A DNA stretch of 64,000 nucleotides from Nannochloris sp. 'desiccata' (lineage: Eukaryota > Chlorophyta > Trebouxiophyceae > Chlorellales > Chlorellaceae): the NCBI GenBank assembly GCA_019044685.2, contig JAGTXX020000015.1, positions 682,001 through 746,000 on the forward strand, read 5' to 3'. The translations under genes were made by a program, and so were the position numbers. The stretch's first letter is position 1; each line of letters starts with the position of its first letter. Shown here in pieces: positions 42,566-52,029 of the stretch. Below the pieces are notes generated by a model. The model did no database searches and was not told the origin of the DNA. It saw nothing but the letters and a program-made list of their open reading frames with translations.

Positions 42566-42795
42566 AAAATGCCGGAAATTCACGATTTTACGAAAATAAT
42601 GCCTTATTTTTTTCAAATTTGTGCGCAGATCTGTAAAATAAATGTAAACAACAGGTACTAACGCAGACTCAGAAGTTTCTCCGAGGGAAAAAATGCCGGA
42701 AAAGGCAACGCTCAGGGCAAAACTGCCGGCAATTGAAGTTGGAAAATGCCCGATTTTGGCCAAAACGGAAGAAAAATGCCAAAAAAAAAATGCCG
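42566..42795 (+). repeat. cluster of AAAATGCCGG-like motifs
   Basis: Six variants of AAAATGCCGG(A) lie within 230 bp (42566, 42689, 42719, 42741, 42772 and 42786 approximately). Such clustered short motifs resemble the subterminal repeats of hAT elements, but no target duplication could be paired. Confidence 0.4.
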
Positions 42796-42982
42796 GACTC
42801 AAAACCTTAATCGAGGCCCTGGTCGGGCTGATAGAGTATTTTCTCGATATAAAGTTCACTCAGCAGAAACACCATTGAGTTCATCAAGGCGGTTTGATTC
42901 CATCCTTAAGACTCAATTCTTGAAGTGATCATCCTTCCGTTTTGCATAGACTACCTCCTCTGCAAGCTAGTAAAACAGGCAG

Positions 42983-43725
42983 ATGACTACGCCAGCGCGT
43001 AAGCGGCTGGCAAGAGACTTTAAGCGTGCGTTCGTATTATAATCAGCACATCATCATAAAGATTTTACTGAAACGTCTATTGATTTGCTAAATCAATTGC
43101 CTATGCACCGCTCACTCATCCTCTTTTCCCCCTCAAATTGCAGGTCTGCAAACAGATCCTCCCGAAGGTGTTAACGCATGCCCCCGAGAAGACTGTTTCA
43201 TGAACTGGAATGCTGTCATTTTTGGTCCAGAAGGTACAATTTGGGATGGCGGGATCTTCCGCTTGTCTATGGAATTTTCTGAAGATTATCCAAATAAAGC
43301 ACCAGTAGTGAAATTTTTAACCCAGCTATTTCACCCTAATGGTACGTTTCCTACCCTCTGATGTCTCTCCAGATATATTTATAGCTTAAGAACTCTTAAT
43401 ACTATCCAATTACTTATACTAAAAAAATCATTTTCTTTTCATAGTATATGCTGACGGGGCTATCTGTCTCGATATTCTACAAAATCAATGGAGTCCAATA
43501 TATGACGCCGCTGCTATCTTAACCTCAATACAATCTTTACTATCTGACCCCAATCCAAGTAGTCCAGCTAACTCTGAGGCTGCAAAGTTGTTTGTAGAGG
43601 ATCGTCGGGAGTATAATAGACGAGTCAAAGAGGCAGTAGAAGCAACGTGGAAAGATGATGGAGAAGGCGAATCTGGTAGTGGAGATGATGTAGAGGAAGA
43701 ATTAGACGAAGATGGTATAATTTAG
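42983..43725 (+). CDS. UBC2: ubiquitin-conjugating enzyme E2, RAD6/UBC2 type, with acidic tail
   Basis: E2 of the RAD6 class, which with RAD18/BRE1-type ligases ubiquitinates PCNA and histone H2B. Exons 42983-43025, 43144-43341 and 43445-43725, all GT-AG, give 173 residues. It begins [17 protein letters not shown], keeps [22 protein letters not shown] and [19 protein letters not shown] with the catalytic Cys at residue 88 as in yeast Rad6, and [16 protein letters not shown]. After the core (about 150 residues) an acidic tail of about 20 residues follows ([12 protein letters not shown]), like the tail of yeast Rad6 and unlike the short plant and animal homologues as I know them. Confidence 0.94.
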
Positions 43726-43845
43726 TGATCATAGTGCATTAGATACTTGACTTTACAGTAGGCAGCTATCATCATATGCGAAAATTAAATTTGAGCCCAG
43801 AAATATTTAACAAAAAATTAAATACTAATGAGCTTTTTAAGCTTT

Positions 43846-44667
43846 CTAAACTTCCTTGCACTTGAAAGATCTAGCAACTGATAATAACCTTTCAGGATCC
43901 TTTTCAAACACTTTATTACTCGTTTGTAATCTCCATGAATACAGCCTTTTATTAGCAACACCAAGCACCGTTAAAAATCTCCGATCCCATTCTAATTCAA
44001 TTCCCTGGTCAATTTCAGTCTGTGTAACGGCCAATTGGTTACGGGAAGCGTACGATTTGACCCTGGTTTGAATATCATAATACTGGAGTCCATCGTCACC
44101 GGTGCGCGCTACTGCAGAGACGACTTCACCTTCTCTTTTCACACCAAGACGGGTTGACATAAATTCTCCCAGAAATTGATCTAAATTCTTAATTGCAGCA
44201 GTTTCTGGAGATCCCAAGTCTGTAACAGACTCGAACTTTGAAGATGAAGGGGATGAGACATCTACAAATAAATTTTCTTCAGCGTTGAAAGGGTTCCTGA
44301 AAAAGACATCATTTCCAGAGGTAGTGACAGGAAGCCAGTCTTCAGGGTAGAAGAAAGAATAGCCATCTAATTTGTCTTGATGGAGGCGGAGACCAGGTGG
44401 GGGTGGGGTGAAGGCACCAGCGCGGAAAGCAGGTGCCAGAGCTAGTAAACTTGGGGCAGCCACCAAGAGTGCACGGCGGGAGAACGCCCATGGAGCAGCA
44501 TGTGTTGTTGTATTCCTGGAGGGAGAGCTTTTGGGAGCATTTTTGTTGCTGGGATGTGCTGCTACGACTACTATCGAACAATTAAAACGGCATGTGCTGC
44601 TAATTTCTCTATTCAGCCTAGAGCCTACTGGTGATCTTTGTGTGATGGAAGTGGCCAACATTGTCAT
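43846..44667 (-). CDS. PsbP-domain thylakoid lumen protein
   Basis: Lumenal protein of the PsbP superfamily (oxygen-evolving complex and photosystem assembly factors). Single exon of 273 residues from ATG 44667. A bipartite targeting peptide is clear: a Ser/Arg-rich stromal part (1-60), then twin arginines (FSRRALL, 64-65), a hydrophobic core and AGA near residue 85, indicating import by the Tat pathway. The PsbP fold follows, with KLDGYSFFYPEDWLPV, NDVFFRNPFNAEENLFVDVSSP and SFKC at the end. The divergent loops place it among the PsbP-domain (PPD/PPL) proteins more likely than true PsbP; the exact subgroup cannot be settled. It is divergent from the thioredoxin reductase gene. Confidence 0.88.
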   Translation of the reverse strand: MTMLATSITQRSPVGSRLNREISSTCRFNCSIVVVAAHPSNKNAPKSSPSRNTTTHAAPWAFSRRALLVAAPSLLALAPAFRAGAFTPPPPGLRLHQDKLDGYSFFYPEDWLPVTTSGNDVFFRNPFNAEENLFVDVSSPSSSKFESVTDLGSPETAAIKNLDQFLGEFMSTRLGVKREGEVVSAVARTGDDGLQYYDIQTRVKSYASRNQLAVTQTEIDQGIELEWDRRFLTVLGVANKRLYSWRLQTSNKVFEKDPERLLSVARSFKCKEV

Positions 44668-45007
44668 TAAATGCGGCAAAAGGAAGAGAAAACGAAATGA
44701 GAAGTTTCAGGAGTTACTGAATCTAGGAGTATATTTGCAATTTGATTTGAATGGAGTATGCAGTGTCTTAAGATATTTGTGACTTTGACAGCCAACTCAA
44801 ACTTTCTTAAACCTCAGCTGCTGTTGAGTAAACCCATGTTAAAAATAGCGGCCATAGCATTCGCCTTATTGCTATTTCATAAATATTGCATTCACAATAG
44901 AAGCCGCCAGTTCATTGCAGGCGTTGACTTGTGATCACATATAAACTGCCAAGCAATTCAAACTGAAGTCCAAAGTTCAATTTGCCCGTTTATTGAGCAC
45001 CATCGCA
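44668..45007. other. divergent promoter of PsbP-domain and thioredoxin reductase genes
   Basis: 340 bp between start codons, including a TATAAA box for the reductase (listed separately). A shared regulatory region is plausible because both products relate to photosynthetic redox metabolism. Confidence 0.4.
44940..44945 (+). promoter_or_regulatory. candidate TATA box for thioredoxin reductase
   Basis: TATAAA 62 bp upstream of the start codon, at a distance that would give a 5' UTR of about 30 nt. Confidence 0.35.
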
Positions 45008-46182
45008 ATGACTACCAAGGAACAACTCAAAACAAAAGTCTGCATCATTGGAAGTGGCCCTGCTGGCCACACTGCTGCTATTTATGCTGCACGCGCCGGT
45101 AAGTAGATTGTTTGGCTCTTGTTTGATGGCCAGCACAGTTTCTAGTCTCGCTTACTTAAGTTTTACTGGCTTCTTTGTCGCTACATTTACTCTTTCATAA
45201 ATACCCGCTGTCTTTTGTATACTGAACATCCTTTTGTACGCTACCGCATACAGAGCTCAAGCCTGTCATGCTTGAAGGTTGGATGGCCAATGGGATTGCC
45301 GCTGGCGGACAGTTGACCACTACCACTGACGTCGAAAATTTCCCTGGTTTCCCTGACGGTATCATGGGAGGCGAGATTTGCGAGAAATTCCGTGCTCAGA
45401 GCGAACGTTTCGGCACCCAGATCTTCTCAGAGACAGTCACCAAAGTTGATCTCTCTTCTCGTCCATTTAAAATCACTACTGACGAGAAAGACGTCGTTGC
45501 CGATACTATTATTATCGCTACCGGTGCTGTGGCTCGTCGTCTTACGTTTCCTGGATCTGATGAAGATACTGGCTTCTGGAATAAGGGTATCTCTGCCTGT
45601 GCTGTCTGCGATGGTGCTGCCCCAATGTTCCGCAACAATCCCATTGCTGTGATTGGTGGAGGTGACTCTGCAATGGAGGAAGCCATGTTTTTAACTAAAT
45701 ATGGATCTAAAGTCTACGTTATTCATCGTCGTGATGAGCTCCGTGCTTCTAAAATCATGCAAGCACGTGCTCTCGCTCACCCTAAGATCGAATTCCTCTG
45801 GAGCTCAGCTGTGGATGAAGCATATGGCAACGCGAAAGGGCAGCTCGGAGGTTTAAAGGTAAAGAGCTTAAAAACTGGTGAAATCACTGATATCCCTGTC
45901 TCTGGCCTGTTCTTTGCTATTGGACATGAACCTGCTACTAAATTTTTGGACGGTCAGTTGGAATTGGACGAAGATTTGTACATCAAGACCACCCCTGGTG
46001 GTACCGCTACCTCTGTTGTAGGTGTGTATGCAGCTGGTGATGTGCAAGATAAAAAGTGGAGGCAAGCTATTACTGCTGCTGGGTCTGGATGCATGGCTGC
46101 ATTGGAGGTGGAAAAGTTCTTAGAGGCTGAAGAGTCTGCTGTGCCTGCTGAGAACGGCGAAGCTGCCACTGCCGCTCATTGA
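45008..46182 (+). CDS. NTR: NADPH-dependent thioredoxin reductase (cytosolic/mitochondrial type)
   Basis: Flavoenzyme that reduces thioredoxin with NADPH. Exons 45008-45098 and 45254-46182 give 339 residues, the low-molecular-weight bacterial/plant length. The FAD-binding motif GSGPAG is at residues 15-20, [17 protein letters not shown] follows, the redox-active CAVC disulphide is at Cys146/Cys149, the NADPH motif is [10 protein letters not shown], and the second FAD motif [16 protein letters not shown] is near the C-terminus. The redox centre is followed by DGAAPMF, the usual form. There is no N-terminal targeting peptide and no C-terminal thioredoxin domain, so it is NTRA/B-like and not plastid NTRC. 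Confidence 0.95.
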
Positions 46183-46459
46183 CTTGGTGGTAATGAAGAA
46201 GGAAAGGAAGAGGAAGTGAATACCTCTACGACGATAAAGAGTCGAATATGATGCAGTTATTTAATTTAATTAGGAACAACTAACTATCTAACTAAACTGA
46301 TTAAAATTAAATTAACTGATCATACCGGGGTGGCAGTTTGAGCCCTTCAGTTCTTTTAGATTTAGTTTTCTTTTTTTGAAATCTCCCTGGATTCTTTTAT
46401 GTAATATTTTCTTAGATACACGTGTTACATATATAGAGGCAGTTACTTCTTGCTTTTGT

Positions 46460-49400
46460 TTATTTTTTCCCTCTTGCCGCCGCTTCTCTTTTTTTATGTT
46501 GATCCAACAGCTGTCCCATCGAAGCAGCCACCCAGTCTTTCCCTCTTTCTCCACCCATTTGAGCCCATAACCTCTGTCGAGCAGAATCCACAGCACACGA
46601 TACCAATCCAAAGCCATATACTTGTAAACCTTCATAAACTCGACCTGGCTTGGGTAGAAAATCGATCCCAGAATCAACAGCAAAGTCTTCAACAAGTGCC
46701 TTTAGAGGACGTTCTTCAAGGAAAGAAGCAGGTGCTTGGTGCTCTTGTTGTTCATATGCCTCTTTAGTGTGGTGGTTTGTATGTCCATAGGCATGTTCGT
46801 ATGAAGGGTGCTGTAACTCTTCTTTAGTTTTAGCAGTGCCAGTGCCAGTGCCAAGACTAGTGGGTATTGAGGGTGGTGCCGTCCATGTTGTTGGTAAGGG
46901 TAATCCTTGTCCTGCAGTGTTAATAGCGTCTAATGCTGCATTCATAGCAGCCTTAATGGTTTTCGATTCAAGCACTCTTTCAGGGAAGAGTGCTTTCCAT
47001 TGTAAATACCACCTGGTGACGTCATCAAGATTTAATTCTAAAGTACTAGTAGTCGTACTAGAAAGCCAATGGCGCAGAGCAGCATGCCATTTGGGGAAGA
47101 ACCGAGCGATTAATAATTTTGACATTTGATTCCGTGGCATCAATTCCGCCCAGTCCATAACCCATAAAAACGGCTCCAAATCTTGTGCAGCAGGATTAAC
47201 TTGAAATTCTACCATGGCATCTTCTAATTTAGGAATGACGGCACGGCAGAGTAATGCCTCCCACTCGCGCTCGCCAAACACAGATTTCCAGGGTGCAAGC
47301 AACATACGTGCAGACTCATCTGCAGGGTGCCATTGCTCCAAAGCAGTTTTAAACTTAAAACGTACTGTTGGCCAAAGTTCCGATAGTTGACTACCGAGCC
47401 AAGGCAACCAAGGATGTATCCATGTATGCAGAGCAATTGGATCAGATGTCGGATCCCATGCGTCCACAGCAGTCTTTAATTTTGGTAATACTAAGTGCTG
47501 CATAATATAATTAAAGGCAGGTAATGGCAGTACTTTTTCCCACACATCAATAAACTTTTCCAGAACTGTTGCATCACGTGGATCCCATGTGCCTACCAAA
47601 TCGCGACGTAATGGGGGCAATAAGATTTCGCATATAAGGCGCAAGTATGGGTCAGATGATGCAGCTAAAGACAATACATCAGCGGAAGGTAGTAATGCAG
47701 AATGACTATTGCTATGGCGGCGGTGATTTTCTTCTTCCAAGAGAGGCTTCCATTGAGATATTTGAAGAACTATAGCCTCAGACTCAGCTAATGGAGACCA
47801 TCCACCTTGTGTTTTGCCTATAAATAAAGGCAGTACACACCCTAAAGCAGCCGCAGAGATCTTATACAACTGGTATTCAACAGGATACGTTGTTTTTAAG
47901 GAAGAAAACGTTGCAAACGCTTGCTCTATATTCAAAGTTTCACTCCTTTGAACCGCTTCGACTGCTTCCAACACAGCTTGAACTCGTGTCATGGCATCTA
48001 CAGCTTCTTTTGCTTCTATTTCCAGTCTATTTTTTTCTCTTTCCAAAATTAATTGTGTATCTTTGCCTTGACGTAGCTTGCCATCAAGTAACTGAATGTC
48101 TGTCTCGGCCAGCTCAACCAACAATTTCATATTATGACGCAATTCCGGCATAGGAATAACACCAGCTTTAGTAACTCCGTCTTCGCCCATGACAGCATCA
48201 ACGTCGTCTTCATCGCCAATATCAGTGACATTTAAATTTTCTAAATTAGTCAATACCCGAGTTTGAGGTCCTCGCATGTCCACGATAACAGTGGTTGGCT
48301 TGTTGGAAATAGTTGATGGTTTCACAGGTCTAAAACCGTCGTCTCCTTCCTCTTCGTCGAGTAAAAGCTCATCTGCGGTACGAAAAGTACGTTTCACACG
48401 TCCTTCAGCCATTTTTTTACGCCACAATCCACCTTCAACTCGAAAATTTGCCTTTTTATCAATAGCGCCACCACCGCCTTTTCTATCTTGCTGTCTTTTC
48501 TTTAATTCCTTTTGTTCTTCTTTCTTTTCTACTTTCGTTTCTTCAGGTGCTAATTTAGGCTCTCGTCTATCTCCAAAGCCCATACCCATACCCTTTGGCC
48601 GCAATTTCGCTTCCAATGGCTTTGCAATACCTTTCCCGTCCCTACCAAGACCATGTCCTTCTTTCCACCCCATTTGAGATAGAAGTTTACTCCCGATTCC
48701 TTTCGTATGTACTTCAAAAGAACCTATATCTCCAGCAGTAGTAGTGGTACCACGGGAAGAACCATTACTTCGGCCAATACCACCTCTCCCACCACGAGTA
48801 CCGCCAAGCTGATTGTTATTGTCGTTTAGTTTGGCAGCTTTTGCGTCAGAGGCTTCTTTGTTACGCCGTTCTTCGGCAGCAGCTTTAATTCTTCTACCAA
48901 ATGCAGTAGGAAGAAACTCGTCTTCTTCTTCTTTCGCTGTTGCTGCAGCTGGTCGGAATCCTAGACCACCAGCACCAAGGCCAGCAACGCTCCTGCTGCT
49001 GCCGAGTCCAACACCACCACCAACACCACTACAAAAGCCTAGACCTCCCGCACCACTTCCCATACCACCAAGTCCACCTCTAGTACTATAGCCGTAAGCA
49101 TCTTCTTCTTCATCATCTTCTTCTGCTGCCTCCATCTCAGCAATCTCTCGAGCAGCAGCCTCTTGCTCAGTTTCTTCATCTTCTTCTCCATCAACAGCAG
49201 AAGCAGTATTTCCCATGACGCCTCCACCCACGAACCCTACTGGCTTTGCGTAATCTTGAGTTTTAAGACCTCCTCCACGTCGCCTTCTCTTACCAACACC
49301 AACACCATCGCTGTCCGAGTCATCTTCTCCAGCAAAGACTCCATAAATTTGGTCATCACGAGTTTGACTGCGCTTCTTGCGTTTATTTCGGTAAAAGAAT

Positions 49401-49573
49401 TCATCCTCAACCCATTCGCCACCCTCATAGTCGTTTTCCACGTCGAAACGGTCGTTGTCCTGCAAGAAAAAGCAATCAGTTGGTAAGGCGGTGAAAGATG
49501 AAGAGACAAAGATTCGTAAAGAACACGAGCTTGTTTGTAGTTTTAAGTGGGTGCGCGCCTGATACTCGTCCAT
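46460..49573 (-). CDS. TFIP11/STIP-like spliceosome disassembly factor (TIP_N, G-patch, GCFC)
   Basis: Homologue of tuftelin-interacting protein 11 and yeast Ntr1, which with the DEAH helicase Prp43 takes apart post-splicing complexes. By homology the first coding exon is 49573-49559 (MDEYQ) and the second 49459-46460, giving 1,004 residues and the canonical start MDEYQ-DNDRFDVENDYEGG. This requires an intron beginning GC. The TIP_N domain covers about 1-100 (QTRDDQIYGVFAG), the G-patch about 258-303 (GIGSKLLSQMGWKEGHGLG), which recruits the helicase, and the GCFC domain about 500-850. A Gly/acidic disordered stretch lies between TIP_N and G-patch. Reading through without splicing would insert 33 residues into the conserved start. 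Confidence 0.92.
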   Translation of the reverse strand: MDEYQARTHLKLQTSSCSLRIFVSSSFTALPTDCFFLQDNDRFDVENDYEGGEWVEDEFFYRNKRKKRSQTRDDQIYGVFAGEDDSDSDGVGVGKRRRRGGGLKTQDYAKPVGFVGGGVMGNTASAVDGEEDEETEQEAAAREIAEMEAAEEDDEEEDAYGYSTRGGLGGMGSGAGGLGFCSGVGGGVGLGSSRSVAGLGAGGLGFRPAAATAKEEEDEFLPTAFGRRIKAAAEERRNKEASDAKAAKLNDNNNQLGGTRGGRGGIGRSNGSSRGTTTTAGDIGSFEVHTKGIGSKLLSQMGWKEGHGLGRDGKGIAKPLEAKLRPKGMGMGFGDRREPKLAPEETKVEKKEEQKELKKRQQDRKGGGGAIDKKANFRVEGGLWRKKMAEGRVKRTFRTADELLLDEEEGDDGFRPVKPSTISNKPTTVIVDMRGPQTRVLTNLENLNVTDIGDEDDVDAVMGEDGVTKAGVIPMPELRHNMKLLVELAETDIQLLDGKLRQGKDTQLILEREKNRLEIEAKEAVDAMTRVQAVLEAVEAVQRSETLNIEQAFATFSSLKTTYPVEYQLYKISAAALGCVLPLFIGKTQGGWSPLAESEAIVLQISQWKPLLEEENHRRHSNSHSALLPSADVLSLAASSDPYLRLICEILLPPLRRDLVGTWDPRDATVLEKFIDVWEKVLPLPAFNYIMQHLVLPKLKTAVDAWDPTSDPIALHTWIHPWLPWLGSQLSELWPTVRFKFKTALEQWHPADESARMLLAPWKSVFGEREWEALLCRAVIPKLEDAMVEFQVNPAAQDLEPFLWVMDWAELMPRNQMSKLLIARFFPKWHAALRHWLSSTTTSTLELNLDDVTRWYLQWKALFPERVLESKTIKAAMNAALDAINTAGQGLPLPTTWTAPPSIPTSLGTGTGTAKTKEELQHPSYEHAYGHTNHHTKEAYEQQEHQAPASFLEERPLKALVEDFAVDSGIDFLPKPGRVYEGLQVYGFGLVSCAVDSARQRLWAQMGGERGKDWVAASMGQLLDQHKKREAAARGKK

Positions 49574-49962
49574 GATACTGTTTTAGCGTATTTTTAGCGC
49601 AGTGGCATGCTTTATTAGTAGAGTTTTGTTGGAAATGCAAGTTGGACAATGTCATCCATGGCAATTCTTTCGATATTCTTCTAGGTGTACACTTTGTTCA
49701 AGCCTAGTGTAACGTGTTGATACAAAAATTAGTATGCAAAGTTGAGCAGAAAGGCTGACTATGACCTTGCAAAGTTCATAAAACATTTGAGAGGAAAAGA
49801 AAAATAGTTGCGATCTTGAGCACTTCATAATTCACCTTTATCGCAGATCCTAAGTAATTTCATATTTCTCGAATCCGAATAGCGACGAGATAAGTTTACT
49901 TGGAGGCAAGGTCCTGCCGTTGAGAACGAGTTTCAGCGTTCGATCGTTTGCTTTGAAAAATT
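49574..49962. other. divergent promoter, TFIP11-like and phosphodiesterase genes
   Basis: 389 bp between start codons. No TATA box or repeat stands out. Confidence 0.4.
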
Positions 49963-51567
49963 ATGACCACTCTTTCACCACCTGTTGGCGTAAAGGGGAC
50001 CCCCATATCCAACCAAGTGAGTGTTTTCACATTGAATTACCAACGGATCTTTGCGATTTGCTGTTGTAGCATAGGGTGGAGCGATTTAGTTTTTTTTTAC
50101 TGGCAACAGGAATCCTAGTCAGTCGCTCTAAGCCAGCCATTCTGTTTCATTTTCCACGTTGAATAGCTGCAACAAGTAACTGATGTCCTCTGAATAGAGT
50201 GTCTACGGTTCCATATTGAAATAGCCAACTATTGCCTGCAGGATCAGCAACAACAAATTCAAACAAACAGCCCTCGAGGACAACAGCCAGCTCCAGTCCG
50301 AATTTCGTTCAACACATCCAATAGTACATTAGAATCGAGTCCATTCCCTAGCGACTCGTCCATGGAAAACTCTGAAGAAGGCAACTGTACTGCTCGCCAA
50401 AATCCACCATTCAAAGCGATGACACCGAACCTCATCACAAAGTCTTCTATAGAATCAGCAGCAGCAGCCAGTGACACTTCCCCAGAAGTGGCTAGCATCT
50501 TGGACAAAGTTTGCGACTGGGACTCATTCGATGTTTTCAAATTAGACGCCTGCACTGGAGGTCGTCCTTTACAAGTAGTCACTCTCTGTCTTTTGCGTAC
50601 CTTGGGAGTAGTCGAACGATTGCAGCTGGATGTGACCCGATTAAGTGAATTTTTAGCTGCAGTTGAAGGGCATTACACCCCTCAGCATTACCACAATAGC
50701 ACTCACGCAGCAGATGTAGTACAAGCTTTAGGTGCGATGATGGCAGCAGACCAATGGGCATCGGCGTTGGAAGACTGGGAGCGGCTGGCAATTATAATCG
50801 GTGCAGCAGTGCACGATTTAGGCCATCCTGGGGTGAATAACGACTTCCATGTACGCACAAATAGTGAAGCAGCACAAGCATATAGTACTCTGGGAAGCAT
50901 TAATGAAAACAACCACGCTGCGCTTGCTTCTAGTCTTCTTGATCTACGTGGCAATGATTTTTTCATGTCGTCGACAATGGATGCCACAGAAGCCACTCAA
51001 TTTAAAAGTTTATTGAAAGAGCTGATCTTATCTACAGATATGGCACATCATGGAGGTGTTATAAAATCATTTAAAGCGTCATTACAACAATTTGGCTCTG
51101 AATTAACAAACTGGTCTGAGGACGCTCGTAGAAACGCTGCATTAAGAATGTTTTTACATTGTGCAGACATTTCAAACCCAGCTCGACCATTAGAACACTG
51201 CTCTGAATGGGGTAGACGTGTACAAGAAGAATTATATGGCCAAGGAGATAAAGAACGCGAGCTTGGGTTGGTTTTAACACCTGCATGTGACCGAGGGTCC
51301 AGTTGCCCTGGCCGCAGTCAAGCTGCGTTCATTAAACATGTGATGCAACCAACAATCGCTGTATTGGCCCCTTTAGCCCCTAAATTTGTAGAGACGGTGA
51401 CTCCGCATATTAATGCCTCGTTAGAACATTGGAGAGCTTTGTCAAATGGATGCAGTGGTGATTGTATTTCGAATAGCTCTCCAAATAAATTGCCGGAAAG
51501 AATGGGGCCGTTGGCTGGTTCAGAAAGAAATTGCTCCTCAGACGTTATCACCTACTTAGCACCTTGA
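49963..51567 (+). CDS. class I 3',5'-cyclic nucleotide phosphodiesterase
   Basis: Hydrolyses cAMP and/or cGMP. Exons 49963-50016 and 50242-51567, joined in phase 0, give 459 residues. After a Gln/Ser-rich N-terminus of about 60 residues the catalytic HD-type domain carries the family's metal sites: HYHNSTHAADV (near 165), AAVHDLGHPGVNN (near 208) and HCADISNPARP (near 323), plus the invariant purine-clamp Gln in SQAAFIKHV. GAF, PAS or cyclase domains are absent, so it is a free-standing catalytic form. Substrate preference cannot be read. Class I enzymes are known in algae, protists and animals and are not known in flowering plants. It is divergent from the TFIP11-like gene. Confidence 0.93.
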
Positions 51568-51727
51568 TAGTTAATCAATATTAATAAATAGTATACTACG
51601 TAGTAATAAATAAATAAATAGTGTTCTTCTAATTGTCATTCTCTCTTGTGTATTTCCTTTCTGCCTCCCTTCTGTTGCATTCTTCAACATCTCACACCGC
51701 CCTTCATTCTTTTTTAGTCTTTATTTA

Positions 51728-51783
51728 CCCCCACCCCACCCCACCCCACCCCACCCCCACCCCCACCCCCACCCCCACCCCAC
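51728..51783 (+). repeat. (CCCCA)n microsatellite
   Basis: About ten units of CCCCA/CCCCCA in a row, a C-rich strand with the potential to form G-quadruplexes on the other strand. Confidence 0.85.
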
Positions 51784-51860
51784 CTTGTTTCATCTTCCTT
51801 TCTTCCTACTTCTCCTCCCTTCACAGTTAATATCTTTCCTTTTTCCCCTGATGTTCAATA

Positions 51861-51980
51861 CATCCCTCTGTTGTGTGAGATACTACTTTAACAAGACAAT
51901 TTTACATTTTTTATTTCTCACATCCCTCTGTTGTGTAAGATATTACTTTAACAAGACAATTTTACAATTTTTATTTCTCT
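51861..51980 (+). repeat. 60-bp tandem duplication
   Basis: Two adjacent 60-bp units, both starting CATCCCTCTGTTGTGT, differ at only about four positions. It is in the spacer or 3' UTR; a slippage or unequal-exchange duplication. Confidence 0.85.
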
Positions 51981-52029
51981 CGTTATGCTGCACAAAATAA
52001 AATGAAAAAATATGAATCAAAAAATTGCT

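Larger units (their letters stand above)
39996..42982. other. 3 kb repeat-rich gap
   Basis: Contains a hairpin at 40792-40839 (arms GCTGGAAAA and TTTTCCAGC), the second hAT-type element (40925-41610), a minus-strand open stretch of possible coding character at 41799-42131, a CT microsatellite near 42157-42170, and a cluster of AAAATGCCGG-like motifs at 42566-42795. No confident gene was found. Confidence 0.45.
51568..52029. other. convergent region with simple and tandem repeats
   Basis: Tail-to-tail spacer holding a (TAAA)n-like run just after the phosphodiesterase stop, a CCCCA-type microsatellite (51728-51783) and a 60-bp tandem duplication (51861-51980). Both longer repeats are listed separately. 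Confidence 0.5.
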
